From: Lachnospiraceae bacterium | Lineage (GTDB): Bacteria > Bacillota > Clostridia > Lachnospirales > Lachnospiraceae | Direction: 5' to 3' | NCBI GenBank assembly: GCA_022790905.1 | Contig: JAAVYC010000202.1 | Coordinates: 1-17,581, forward strand | Length of the DNA stretch: 17,581 nt | Shown: positions 7,037 through 14,084 of the stretch, one piece after another | Position numbering within the stretch: the first letter of the stretch is position 1 | How the letters are laid out: every line of letters begins with the position of its first letter | The notes under the pieces: generated by a model | Told to the model about the DNA's origin: nothing | The model's database searches: none | Seen by the model: only the letters and a program-made list of their open reading frames with translations | Position numbers and translations under genes: made by a program

Positions 7037-8503
7037 ATGAATAGAAAGATTGTGATATTTATTTTGGGATGGGTTATGACATTTCTTTCAGGATTTTTGA
7101 CTTTGCCATGTCTGGTGAGTTTGATTTATCAGGAGGGTGAGGGAACCTATTTTTTTGTTACGGCACTGGTGGCATTCATTTGTGGGAGGATACTGACACG
7201 TAAGAAACCGCAGAAGGGACAATTTTATGCAAAAGAAGGGTTTATCTCTGTGGCACTTAGCTGGATTGTACTGAGTATTCTGGGAGCGATTCCACTTTGG
7301 ATGAGTGGTGAGATTCCTCATTTTATTGATGCGCTGTTTGAAATTGTGTCGGGTTTTACGACTACGGGTGCGAGTGTAGTCGCAGATGTGGAGGCGCTGT
7401 CTCATACTGCACTGTTTTGGCGCAGTTTCAGTCATTGGATTGGCGGTATGGGTGTTCTGGTTTTTATGATGGCAATTTTACCGCTGGTGGGCGGAGAAAA
7501 TATCCATCTGCTTCGCGCTGAGAGTCCGGGGCCGATTGTCTCTAAACTGGTTCCGCGTATGCGTAAAACAGCCAAAATTCTCTATGTCATTTATTTGGGT
7601 ATGACATTACTTCAGATTGTACTCTTGATTTGTAGCGGGCTTCCGGTGTTTGATTCCATTTGTATGTCACTTGGAACGGCGGGAACAGGAGGATTTGGAC
7701 TGGTTGCAGACAGTGCAACGGGCTATACAGTAGTGCAGCAAGTGATTATCACTGTATTTATGCTGCTCTTTGGCGTAAATTTTAGTTTTTTTTATCTGAT
7801 TTTAATGAGAAACATAAGAGGTGCTTTTAAGATAGAGGAGGTGCGTTGGTATTTTGCACTATTTGGGGTGTCAGCGCTTCTTATCACTATAGATTTGACG
7901 AAAAATGTCGGTGACGTGCTGCACAATTTGAATCTGGCGACGTTTCAGGTCGCATCCGTGATGACAACGACGGGATTTGCAACAGCAGATTTCAACCTGT
8001 GGCCGACATTCTCTAAAAATATTCTGGTTATGTTAATGTTTGTGGGTGCCTGTGCGGGAAGTACAGGTGGGGGAATTAAAGTCAGTCGTTTTATTATTTA
8101 TATAAAGACTACGGTGAAAGAGATTCGCCATTTGATTCATCCGCGCAGCGTAAAGGTTGTAAAGTTAGACGATAAAACGGTATCAGACGAGACGATTCGC
8201 ACAACACATATGTATTTGATTGTGTATATGTTTATTTTTGTGGGCTCGTTAGCGGTAGTCAGTCTGGACAAATATGATATGGTGACTAATTTTACGGCAA
8301 TTGCGGCAACAATCAATAATATTGGGCCTGGACTTGAGGTTGCCGGTCCGATGGGAAACTATGGCGGATTTTCAGTTCTATCCAAAATTGTTATGATTTT
8401 AGATATGCTAATCGGAAGATTGGAAATATTCCCACTTTTGATTTTATTCTCTCCTTCTGTATGGAAATGGAGAAACAAAAAGAGGTGTGCAAATGGCAAG
8501 TAA
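7037..8503 (+). CDS. trkH: Trk/Ktr-type potassium channel subunit TrkH
   Basis: This 488-aa integral membrane protein forms the K+-conducting pore that works with TrkA. Four pore repeats are recognisable from their filter segments: SGFTTTGASV, GTAGTGGFGL, MTTTGFATADF and TINNIGPGLE. The intramembrane-loop motif GACAGSTGGGIKVSRF follows the third. WIGGMGVLVFMMAILPLVGG after filter one is also typical of the family. Roughly ten hydrophobic segments are present and the length is normal. The start ATG 7037 is four bases after the trkA stop, with only a weak RBS, so it is probably translationally coupled. The last 11 bases overlap the next small gene. Confidence 0.95.
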   Translation: MNRKIVIFILGWVMTFLSGFLTLPCLVSLIYQEGEGTYFFVTALVAFICGRILTRKKPQKGQFYAKEGFISVALSWIVLSILGAIPLWMSGEIPHFIDALFEIVSGFTTTGASVVADVEALSHTALFWRSFSHWIGGMGVLVFMMAILPLVGGENIHLLRAESPGPIVSKLVPRMRKTAKILYVIYLGMTLLQIVLLICSGLPVFDSICMSLGTAGTGGFGLVADSATGYTVVQQVIITVFMLLFGVNFSFFYLILMRNIRGAFKIEEVRWYFALFGVSALLITIDLTKNVGDVLHNLNLATFQVASVMTTTGFATADFNLWPTFSKNILVMLMFVGACAGSTGGGIKVSRFIIYIKTTVKEIRHLIHPRSVKVVKLDDKTVSDETIRTTHMYLIVYMFIFVGSLAVVSLDKYDMVTNFTAIAATINNIGPGLEVAGPMGNYGGFSVLSKIVMILDMLIGRLEIFPLLILFSPSVWKWRNKKRCANGK

Positions 8504-8669
8504 TTGTGAGAGCTGCGTTAACTATATTTATGATAATGAAGAGGAGTATTATTGTTGCAGTATGAATCTGGACGAAGATGATATGATAAAGTTCTTAACG
8601 GGAAGTTTTGATAGTTGTCCCTATTATCGACTTGACGATGAGTATGCAGTGGTGAGACATCAGATGTAA
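8493..8669 (+). CDS. Small Cys-rich acidic protein (DUF6472-like), trkH-overlapping
   Basis: A 58-aa protein from ATG 8493, with AGAGGTG just upstream. A GTG at 8487 would add two residues. It carries the pattern NCESCVNYIYD, then YYCCSMNLDEDDM and CPYYRLDDEY, which gives a C-x2-C pair, a CC pair and one later Cys. It is strongly acidic, with no signal or membrane segment. I recall similar small proteins annotated DUF6472 in Lachnospiraceae, but no function is known to me. A metal- or Fe-S-binding role is suggested by the Cys pattern only. The 11-base overlap with trkH and the shared terminator place it in the potassium operon. Confidence 0.75.
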   Translation: MASNCESCVNYIYDNEEEYYCCSMNLDEDDMIKFLTGSFDSCPYYRLDDEYAVVRHQM

Positions 8670-8679
8670 AAATGAAAAG

Positions 8680-8718
8680 AGACAGGGAAATTTATTTCGT
8701 TAAATTCCCTGTCTTTTT
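8680..8718. terminator. Terminator after the trk operon, shared with the convergent suf genes
   Basis: A 10-bp stem AGACAGGGAA/TTCCCTGTCT (8680-8689/8705-8714), extendable by A-T pairs, is followed by a T tract on the plus strand. The minus-strand reading also ends in a T-rich tail, so it can serve sufB as well, which ends at 8739. Confidence 0.85.
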
Positions 8719-8738
8719 ATATAGCGTCAATGTTGTCG

Positions 8739-9656
8739 CTATTTTAAAAATCCGTTGATGATTTGTTCTTCCGCTTCCGATTCTGTCAGTCCGAGTGTCA
8801 TTAATTTGATCAATTGTTCGCCGGCAATTTTTCCGATGGCAGCTTCATGGATGAGATTTGCATCGATATTGTTTGCGGACAATTCTGGAGTGGCGTCTAC
8901 GCGTGCATGATCCATGATGATGGCATCACATTCGCTGTGTCCTGCACATTGATTATTGCCGGTAATCTTTGCTAGAAATATCTGATGAGATTGTCCCTTT
9001 GCGACAGAGCGAGAGACAATATTGGCGCTGGAATTTTCACCGTTTAGATCTACGGAAAAATCCGTCCTGGCATACTGTTTTCCGTGTGTCATGATTTTTT
9101 CGCGAACTTCAAGAGTGGCCCCATCCTTTAGCTCTCCTGTGGTGATACGGTTTGTAGAGTCAATTCCCTTAATCTGAGTGGTCTCCATCTCCATATAAGA
9201 ATTTTCATCTAAATGGATGACCGTTTCAGGATTCATGACGTTTTCCCCGTTGCCGTCGCCTTCTCCATAATGTCTTTCGATGTAACGCACTTTTGCATTT
9301 TTTCCGACGTAAAAGGAGTGAATCCCTTCGTGTTTGGAAGTGTCGGTGCCGCAATTGTGGATTCCGCAGCCCGCAATAATTGTGACATCACAGTTCTCTC
9401 CGATGTGAAAGTCATTGTATACCATTTCTTGCAGACCGCTCTCACTTAAAATGACAGGAATGTGAAGGCTCTCGTTTTTGGTTCCGGGCTTTACATAGAT
9501 GTCAATGCCTTGTTTGTCCTGTTTGGTTATAATATCAATATTAGCGGTGGTACTGCGTCCTGCAAGTTGACCGTTGGCACGGATATTGTAGGCGCCTTCT
9601 GGAACTTCATGCAGTCCGGCCACTTGTTGTAATAAGTTTTTTTGTATTGGATCCAT
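8739..9656 (-). CDS. sufB: SufB/SufD-type Fe-S cluster assembly scaffold, minimal (SmsB-like) form
   Basis: This 305-aa beta-helix scaffold protein partners with the ATPase SufC to build Fe-S clusters. It is much shorter than SufB (about 465-495 aa) and lacks the long N-terminal region. The conserved core is present: CAGHSEC with Cys237 and Cys243, ATPELSANN (255-263), then the LIHEAAIG block with His270 and Glu271, and the C-terminal LGLTESEAEEQIINGFL helix. These are the SufB-type active-site regions, which argues for a scaffold rather than a SufD paralogue. No sufS, sufU or second sufB/sufD gene is present, matching the two-gene SUF-like minimal system described in archaea and anaerobes. 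The start ATG 9656 has AAAGGAG overlapping the sufC stop. Automatic annotation may call it SufD. Confidence 0.88.
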   Translation of the reverse strand: MDPIQKNLLQQVAGLHEVPEGAYNIRANGQLAGRSTTANIDIITKQDKQGIDIYVKPGTKNESLHIPVILSESGLQEMVYNDFHIGENCDVTIIAGCGIHNCGTDTSKHEGIHSFYVGKNAKVRYIERHYGEGDGNGENVMNPETVIHLDENSYMEMETTQIKGIDSTNRITTGELKDGATLEVREKIMTHGKQYARTDFSVDLNGENSSANIVSRSVAKGQSHQIFLAKITGNNQCAGHSECDAIIMDHARVDATPELSANNIDANLIHEAAIGKIAGEQLIKLMTLGLTESEAEEQIINGFLK

Positions 9657-9673
9657 AAATTACTGTCTCCTTT

Positions 9674-10405
9674 TTATTGTGCTTTATCTGTCAATGTCTT
9701 ACAAGTACTCGGCTGACTCATAAGGCAAGGCATGATTTCTTCTCTAGAACCAATTGTATCGAGATTGCCGTTTGCGATGACAATGATTTTATCGGCAATA
9801 TTTAAAATGCGTTCCTGATGAGAGATGATTAAAATAGAGCCGTGAATTTCGTCTCTCATTTTTTCAAATACTTTAATCAAGCTGTTGAAACTCCAGAGAT
9901 CGATGCCGGCTTCCGGTTCGTCAAAAATGGAGAGTTGAGTACCTCTTGCTAAAATCATGGCGATTTCAATACGTTTTAATTCTCCGCCGGAAAGACTTGC
10001 ATTTATTTCACGGTCAATATATTCTCTAGCGCAGAGTCCCACTTCGGAGAGAATATTACAGATGTCGCTAACAGACATGGAACGGCCGGCAGCAATGTGA
10101 ATCAAATCTTTTACCGTTAAACCTTTAAAATGAACTGGTTGCTGGAAAGCAAAACTGATTCCCTTTTTGGCACGATCTGTGATATTGAGATCTGTGATAT
10201 CTTCTCCATGGAAGAGAATACGTCCATTTGTCGGGGTTAAGATACCGGCAATAATTTTGGCCAGAGTGGATTTTCCACCACCGTTTGGTCCGGTGATTGC
10301 CACAAAGTGTTCGTCGATTTTTAAACTGATATTTTTTAGAATTTCTTTGTTATTGCTGTCGTTTTCGTCATCAACCTCATAACTGATATTTTGTAATTCT
10401 AACAT
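9674..10405 (-). CDS. sufC: SufC-type ABC ATPase for Fe-S cluster assembly
   Basis: This 243-aa soluble ABC ATPase powers conformational change in the SufB scaffold. Walker A is GPNGGGKST (39-47) and the Q-loop is FQQPVHFKGL (87-96), whose QP..F pattern is typical of SufC. The signature is LSGGELKRIE (138-147), Walker B LSIFDEPEAGID (158-169) and the H-loop His196 (ISHQER). The SufC-like PEAGID segment replaces the usual PTSGLD of transporters. A short acidic insert DDENDSNN (12-19) lies in the N-terminal beta region. The start ATG 10405 has GGAGG upstream (TTGGAGGAACTATG). It precedes sufB by 17 bases, and no terminator separates it clearly from luxS upstream. Confidence 0.93.
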   Translation of the reverse strand: MLELQNISYEVDDENDSNNKEILKNISLKIDEHFVAITGPNGGGKSTLAKIIAGILTPTNGRILFHGEDITDLNITDRAKKGISFAFQQPVHFKGLTVKDLIHIAAGRSMSVSDICNILSEVGLCAREYIDREINASLSGGELKRIEIAMILARGTQLSIFDEPEAGIDLWSFNSLIKVFEKMRDEIHGSILIISHQERILNIADKIIVIANGNLDTIGSREEIMPCLMSQPSTCKTLTDKAQ

Positions 10406-10465
10406 AGTTCCTCCAATTTTTTCTCATTTGTTTTTGCAGGAAGCGATTAGCTGCTTCACAGTCTT

Positions 10466-10957
10466 TTATAGAGTCGTTGATTCCGGATAGTGGAGACGTT
10501 CCGGTGTGATCTGAAAAAGGACTTCTTCGCAATATTTTTTGGCCAGATATTTTGCCATCGGAAGGTTCAAGTCCAGATAGTTACCGCAATCTTTTGCGGC
10601 AGCGCCTGGGATATCCCCCTCATAATTCTGGATAAAAAGAAACATCTCTTTTAAGAGAGGCAGGACATCTTCTGACTTATAATCGCCTGCTAAAATCAGA
10701 TAAAATCCGGTACGACAACCCATCGGGCCAAAATAAATAGTCTTGGAACCATATTCTTTGTGATTGCGCAAAAAGGTAGCTCCGAGATGTTCAATGGCGT
10801 GAATTTCTGCGGTATTCATGACCGGTTCGAAGTTTGGCCGCGTCATACGAAGATCGAAAGTGGTGAGTATTTCCGATCCCGCATAATCTTTTCTGGAGAC
10901 ATAAACTCCTGGAAGGAGTCGTAAGTGATCTACTGTAAAACTTGCAATTTTTTCCAT
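10466..10957 (-). CDS. luxS: S-ribosylhomocysteine lyase LuxS (AI-2 synthase)
   Basis: This 163-aa metalloenzyme cleaves S-ribosylhomocysteine to homocysteine and DPD, the AI-2 precursor. The metal site is HAIEH (His53, His57) with Cys124 (KDCGNY). The catalytic Cys81 lies in FGPMGCRTGFYL, and the N-terminal VDH segment is typical of the family. Length is normal. The start ATG 10957 shares one base with the mtnN stop (TAATG), and an AGGTGA site lies at 10964-10969 inside mtnN, so translation is coupled. With mtnN it forms the complete two-step route from S-adenosylhomocysteine to homocysteine. The gap to sufC is 60 bases without a strong terminator. Confidence 0.97.
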   Translation of the reverse strand: MEKIASFTVDHLRLLPGVYVSRKDYAGSEILTTFDLRMTRPNFEPVMNTAEIHAIEHLGATFLRNHKEYGSKTIYFGPMGCRTGFYLILAGDYKSEDVLPLLKEMFLFIQNYEGDIPGAAAKDCGNYLDLNLPMAKYLAKKYCEEVLFQITPERLHYPESTTL

Positions 10958-11649
10958 TATAAGTCACCTGCCATTTCTAAAATTAGGGTTACTGAATTTT
11001 CAATTGCCATTGCCTCAAAAGCTGGATAGTCCATGGTAGCACTGTCATCTGCTTTATCAGAAATCGCGCGAATGATTAAAAAAGGAATGTGGTTTAGGTA
11101 GGCAGTATGTGCAATAGCAGCGCCTTCCATTTCCGTACAGAATCCGTGAAAAGTCTCAATGAGCCAATCTTTTTTCGCTTTATTGGAAATAAACTGATCT
11201 CCGCTCACAATGCGTCCTTGAAATGTCTTAATAGAAGGAAGTACCTTTTTGCAGGCAGTTAGAGCAACCTTTCTTAAACGTTCATCTGCCAAAAAAGAGA
11301 GAGTGTCCATTCTCGGGATCTGTCCGAGTGGATAACCAAAAGCGACAGCGTCCATATCATGTTCGAGCGTGTCCGTGGAAAGTACAATATCTCCAATATC
11401 AATGTCTTTATTTAAAGAGCCTGCAATGCCCGTGTTAATTACGGTGTTTACATGAAAAATATCCGCGAGAATCTGAGTGCAGATAGCAGCATTAACTTTT
11501 CCAATGCCTGAGCGGACTGCAACGGATTTTTTGCCATTTAATAATCCCTGGTAAAAATCCATGGAAGCGATTGTCTCGACGCTGACATTCGTCATATGTT
11601 CTTTGATTTTGGCAACTTCTTCATCCATTGCCCCAATAATTCCTAACAT
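10957..11649 (-). CDS. mtnN: 5'-methylthioadenosine/S-adenosylhomocysteine nucleosidase
   Basis: This 230-aa cytosolic purine-nucleosidase hydrolyses methylthioadenosine and S-adenosylhomocysteine, and supplies LuxS with S-ribosylhomocysteine. Evidence is the N-terminal GIIGAMDEEV (catalytic Glu11), NTGIAGSL, SGDQFI, the substrate-binding TEMEGAAIAH and RAISDKAD with the catalytic Asp. The start is ATG 11649, with AAGGAGG at 11655-11661. An in-frame ATG 39 bases further upstream (11688) lies before that RBS and would add an N-terminal tail not found in the family. It has its own promoter in the gap after dinB. Confidence 0.95.
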   Translation of the reverse strand: MLGIIGAMDEEVAKIKEHMTNVSVETIASMDFYQGLLNGKKSVAVRSGIGKVNAAICTQILADIFHVNTVINTGIAGSLNKDIDIGDIVLSTDTLEHDMDAVAFGYPLGQIPRMDTLSFLADERLRKVALTACKKVLPSIKTFQGRIVSGDQFISNKAKKDWLIETFHGFCTEMEGAAIAHTAYLNHIPFLIIRAISDKADDSATMDYPAFEAMAIENSVTLILEMAGDL

Positions 11650-11682
11650 GTCGTCCTCCTTTTGTATTCTTGTCTGTTTTCC

Positions 11683-11695
11683 GTGCAATTTGCAC
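11683..11695 (-). repeat. Inverted repeat at the transcript start of mtnN-luxS
   Basis: GTGCAA and TTGCAC flank a single central base. The repeat covers about +1 to +13 of the predicted transcript. As DNA it is operator-like; as RNA it would fold into a 5'-terminal hairpin that could stabilise the message. Confidence 0.55.
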
Positions 11696-11702
11696 TATTG
11701 CT

Positions 11703-11731
11703 ATTTTAAGCCAATTGATGGGAAAAGACAA
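11703..11731 (-). promoter_or_regulatory. Promoter of mtnN-luxS (and possibly sufCB)
   Basis: On the minus strand TTGTCT (11726-11731), a 17-bp spacer and TAAAAT (11703-11708) predict a start near 11696. It lies between dinB and mtnN. Confidence 0.75.
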
Positions 11732-11741
11732 GGGCAGAAGG

Positions 11742-12977
11742 TTATTTTGGATTTTGCGGAGATTCTTTGTTTAAAAGACTTCCGCGCATGATGGCGTCTT
11801 CTCCGAAGCGATTTTTTATTTCCTTCAAAGCGGCATCTAAATTTTGTTGCTTTTTGTTAGAAGGGTGAAAGGTCATGTTTTGTATTTCTTCCATTTCAAA
11901 AAGATTCATCTGAATCGGGGCGTCTTCGTCTAGTAATTTTCCGGTTCGGATGCCCAGAAGACGGATCGGAGTTTTATCCCATAGTTCATCGAAAAGGCGG
12001 CAGGATAGTTCATAGATAGAGGAAATGGTGTTAGTGGGAAAGAGAAGAGGCCTTTGATGGGAACAGGTGTGAAAATAGCAATTTTTGATCTCCACAGTAA
12101 CCGTTTGAGCGAGCTGCTTGGAAGTTTGCAGACGGGAGGAAACCTGTTTTGCGAGAGAGAGAAGGATTTTTTTTGCTTCCGCGGCGATGGTGATATCTTC
12201 AGAAAGTGTAGTGGAGTTGCCTATTCCTTTTAGTTTTCCGGTATCACTACAAATTGTGGAGGAGGCAATTCCGTTGGCATACTCCCACATGAGCTTTCCG
12301 TGGCTTTTAAATTCCCGTACTAAAAAATTTTGATCTGTATGCGCGAGATCTCCAATTGTCGTGATACCGAGAGCCCGCAGTCGGTTAGCGCTGGATTTTC
12401 CGACCATATAGAGGTCTTCAATCGGAAGGGGCCAAAGTTTTGAGGGAATTTCTTCCTGAAATAGAGTATGAATTTTATCCGGTTTTTCAAAGTCACTTGC
12501 CATTTTAGCTAAAAGGCGGTTTGGGGCAATTCCGATGTTGACAGTGAAACCGAGTTGTCTTTTGATATCGTCTGAGATTAATTGTGCGGCGACAATGGGG
12601 GATTCATATTTGTGAGCGATCGGGCCAAAGTTTAGATAACATTCATCAATGGAAAGTTTTTCCAGATCAGGTGTATAGGTGTGCAGCAATTCTATTAAAC
12701 GTTTGGAATGGCGTCGGTACATGGCATGATCTGGCGGAGCGATTGTCAGGGATTCACATTTGCGCAGTGCGTGGGCAATCGGTTCTCCTGTACGTACACC
12801 GAAAGCTTTGGCAGGAATGGACTTTGCCAGGACAACGCCATGGCGCTTTTTTTGACTTCCTCCAATGATGGATGGAATTAGTCTCAAATCGGTGGTGCTT
12901 CCATTTTTTAATTCCTCAATGGCAGTCCAGCTTAAAAAAGCAGAGTTGACATCTATATGAAAAATAATGGGTTTCAA
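11742..12977 (-). CDS. dinB: DNA polymerase IV (Y-family translesion polymerase)
   Basis: This 411-aa error-prone polymerase bypasses DNA lesions. The catalytic acidic residues are Asp9 (FHIDVNSAF) and Asp111-Glu112 (SIDECYLNF). The family usually has YLD where this has YLN. The little-finger domain follows, and near the C terminus QMNLF (356-360) matches the sliding-clamp binding motif. The start is TTG 12977, a rare start codon. It is supported by AGGAGG (12986-12991) 8 bases upstream and by the family N terminus beginning immediately after it. No LexA-type operator of the Gram-positive form is evident upstream. It converges on nothing and precedes mtnN by 92 bases without a clear terminator. 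Confidence 0.95.
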   Translation of the reverse strand: MKPIIFHIDVNSAFLSWTAIEELKNGSTTDLRLIPSIIGGSQKKRHGVVLAKSIPAKAFGVRTGEPIAHALRKCESLTIAPPDHAMYRRHSKRLIELLHTYTPDLEKLSIDECYLNFGPIAHKYESPIVAAQLISDDIKRQLGFTVNIGIAPNRLLAKMASDFEKPDKIHTLFQEEIPSKLWPLPIEDLYMVGKSSANRLRALGITTIGDLAHTDQNFLVREFKSHGKLMWEYANGIASSTICSDTGKLKGIGNSTTLSEDITIAAEAKKILLSLAKQVSSRLQTSKQLAQTVTVEIKNCYFHTCSHQRPLLFPTNTISSIYELSCRLFDELWDKTPIRLLGIRTGKLLDEDAPIQMNLFEMEEIQNMTFHPSNKKQQNLDAALKEIKNRFGEDAIMRGSLLNKESPQNPK

Positions 12978-13018
12978 ATGTAATGCCTCCTATTGAAAAG
13001 AGATTGACTTTTTCAGAT

Positions 13019-13027
13019 ATCATATCA
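13019..13027 (-). promoter_or_regulatory. Extended -10 promoter of dinB
   Basis: On the minus strand TGATATGAT reads as an extended -10 element (TG, one base, TATGAT). No good -35 is seen 17 bp upstream. An inverted repeat GATAT/ATATC overlaps it (13016-13026). Confidence 0.45.
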
Positions 13028-13148
13028 CGGGGTGGAAAATAAGGAAAGTAGTTTGCTTTGTGGTATCTGCTGGAAATTACAAATCTAAATCAAATATAAA
13101 AAATATAAATGGAACATTTAGAGTTATTTTAGAATCCTTTAAGTTTTG

Positions 13149-13181
13149 TGTCACAATTTAGTCATAAATTGCCCCTATAAT
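13149..13181 (+). promoter_or_regulatory. Pho-box-like activator site with TATAAT, no -35
   Basis: Two tandem 11-bp units, TGTCACAATTT (13149-13159) and AGTCATAAATT (13160-13170), are followed by GCCCC and TATAAT (13176-13181). The layout 11+11+5 then -10 is that of PhoB-activated promoters such as phoA of Escherichia coli, where the second unit replaces the -35. No TTGACA-like -35 is present. Firmicute PhoP also binds direct repeats on an 11-bp period. Confidence 0.6.
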
Positions 13182-13187
13182 AAAACC

Positions 13188-13317
13188 ATCAAATCGAAAG
13201 AGAAAAATAAATTTTCAAATTTGGCAACAATTACTTTAAATATAGATTAACATTTTCATAACTAAACTCCTCAGAAAGCCCCCGGAAACATTGAGTTTCC
13301 GGGACTTTTCTATTTTT
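13188..13317 (+). ncRNA. Putative Pho-box-controlled small RNA of about 130 nt
   Basis: The candidate runs from the predicted start 7 bases after TATAAT to the T tract of an intrinsic terminator. The interval has no ATG or GTG on this strand, and the only TTG frame stops after about ten codons, so it is not a small protein gene. The body is A/U-rich and mostly unstructured. A CTCCTC motif (13267-13272) and a CCCCC run precede the terminator hairpin, features of Gram-positive small RNAs that pair with ribosome binding sites. I do not recognise it as a named RNA family. Confidence 0.5.
13281..13317 (+). terminator. Intrinsic terminator in the dinB/lipoprotein spacer
   Basis: A perfect 9-bp stem CCCGGAAAC/GTTTCCGGG (13281-13289/13295-13303) with a 5-base loop is followed by a T-rich tail (13306-13317). 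The minus-strand reading lacks a T tract, so it works on plus-strand transcription. No coding gene precedes it on that strand, which implies a non-coding transcript. Confidence 0.85.
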
Positions 13318-13403
13318 GCTCTAATATAAAAAATATGAAATTTGTTCCGGAAAATAAAGGTAAGCAAGGAAAAATGATTTGCGATAGAGGAGAAGAAAAT
13401 AGA

Positions 13404-13432
13404 GTGACATTTAGAAAAAAATGTTGTATAAT
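13404..13432 (+). promoter_or_regulatory. Promoter of the DUF4352-like lipoprotein
   Basis: GTGACA (13404-13409), a 17-bp spacer and TATAAT (13427-13432) predict a start near 13439. The RBS AGGAGG lies at 13453-13458. Confidence 0.8.
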
Positions 13433-13466
13433 TCAATTAAATATATACATTTAGGAGGATTTAATC

Positions 13467-14039
13467 ATGAAGAAGAAATTGTTATTGACAATGATGGTGT
13501 TCGCATTGGGTTTAGCTGTGTTGGGTTGTTCTGATAAGAAGAAAGATGACAACACAGATGATAAAGCGAAAGTAGAAGAAAACAAGGAGACAAAAAAAGA
13601 GGAAAAGAAAGAAGAAGAGAAAGTCTATAATGTTGGTGACAATTTTACATTTAAAGATTGGGGAATTACAATCTCTAATACAGAGGTTGTGGATAATATT
13701 ACCTCTGGTAGCATTGTGTTTTCTCCACAGACAGAAGGTAATAAATTGTTTCACGTATTTTTGACAGCAACGAATAATGGGAAAGAAAAAGACGTATTTT
13801 TGCCGACGAGAGTATTTAATAATGATGTTTATGTGGAGGTAATCCACGGCGATGAGGAATTAAAACCGACAGCCCTTTTAGGATATGGCTCAGAGATGGT
13901 TGGTAAATCCATTGAGGCACAAGCTTCTGAGGAAGGAGAGATCACTTTTGAGGTTCCTGAGACTGTTGCAAGTAGTACAGATGAATTATTATTGCGTTTT
14001 AAATCTGGAAATGATACGGTATCTGTAAAAGTGAGATAA
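13467..14039 (+). CDS. DUF4352-like surface lipoprotein
   Basis: This 190-aa protein starts at ATG 13467, 8 bases after AGGAGG. The signal MKKKLLLTMMVFALGLAVLGC has a lipobox (AVLGC) with predicted lipidated Cys21, so it is membrane-anchored outside the cell. Residues 22-52 are a Lys/Glu/Asp linker with KKEEKKEEEK runs. Residues 53-190 look like an immunoglobulin-like DUF4352 domain: YNVGDNFTFKDWGITISN, HVFLTATNNGKEKDVFLP and EITFEVPETV are the expected strands. The function of this domain is not established. It is a single-gene unit with its own promoter and terminator. The assignment rests on pattern memory and could be another beta-sandwich family. Confidence 0.8.
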   Translation: MKKKLLLTMMVFALGLAVLGCSDKKKDDNTDDKAKVEENKETKKEEKKEEEKVYNVGDNFTFKDWGITISNTEVVDNITSGSIVFSPQTEGNKLFHVFLTATNNGKEKDVFLPTRVFNNDVYVEVIHGDEELKPTALLGYGSEMVGKSIEAQASEEGEITFEVPETVASSTDELLLRFKSGNDTVSVKVR

Positions 14040-14047
14040 TAAAAAAG

Positions 14048-14078
14048 AGACCTGTCTGTAAAAAAGACAGGTCTTTTT
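14048..14078. terminator. Bidirectional terminator between lipoprotein and glpP
   Basis: A perfect 10-bp stem AGACCTGTCT/AGACAGGTCT (14048-14057/14065-14074) has T residues after it on the plus strand. A run of six A residues before it (14041-14046) provides the T tract for the minus strand. The two flanking genes converge here. Confidence 0.92.
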
Positions 14079-14084
14079 ATGTCG

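Larger units (their letters stand above)
12978..13466. other. 489-base intergenic region with three regulatory units
   Basis: No protein-coding gene is supported here. From left to right it holds the dinB promoter (minus), an unassigned AT-rich stretch (about 13028-13148), a Pho-box-like promoter, a putative small RNA with its terminator, and the promoter of the DUF4352-like lipoprotein. It is among the longest gene-free stretches in the window. Confidence 0.8.

Noticed and set aside
13374..13454. 26-codon frame (start MICDRGEENR) before the DUF4352-like lipoprotein
   Set aside because: It overlaps the promoter of the next gene and has only a weak AAGGA site, so it would be upstream of the transcript start.
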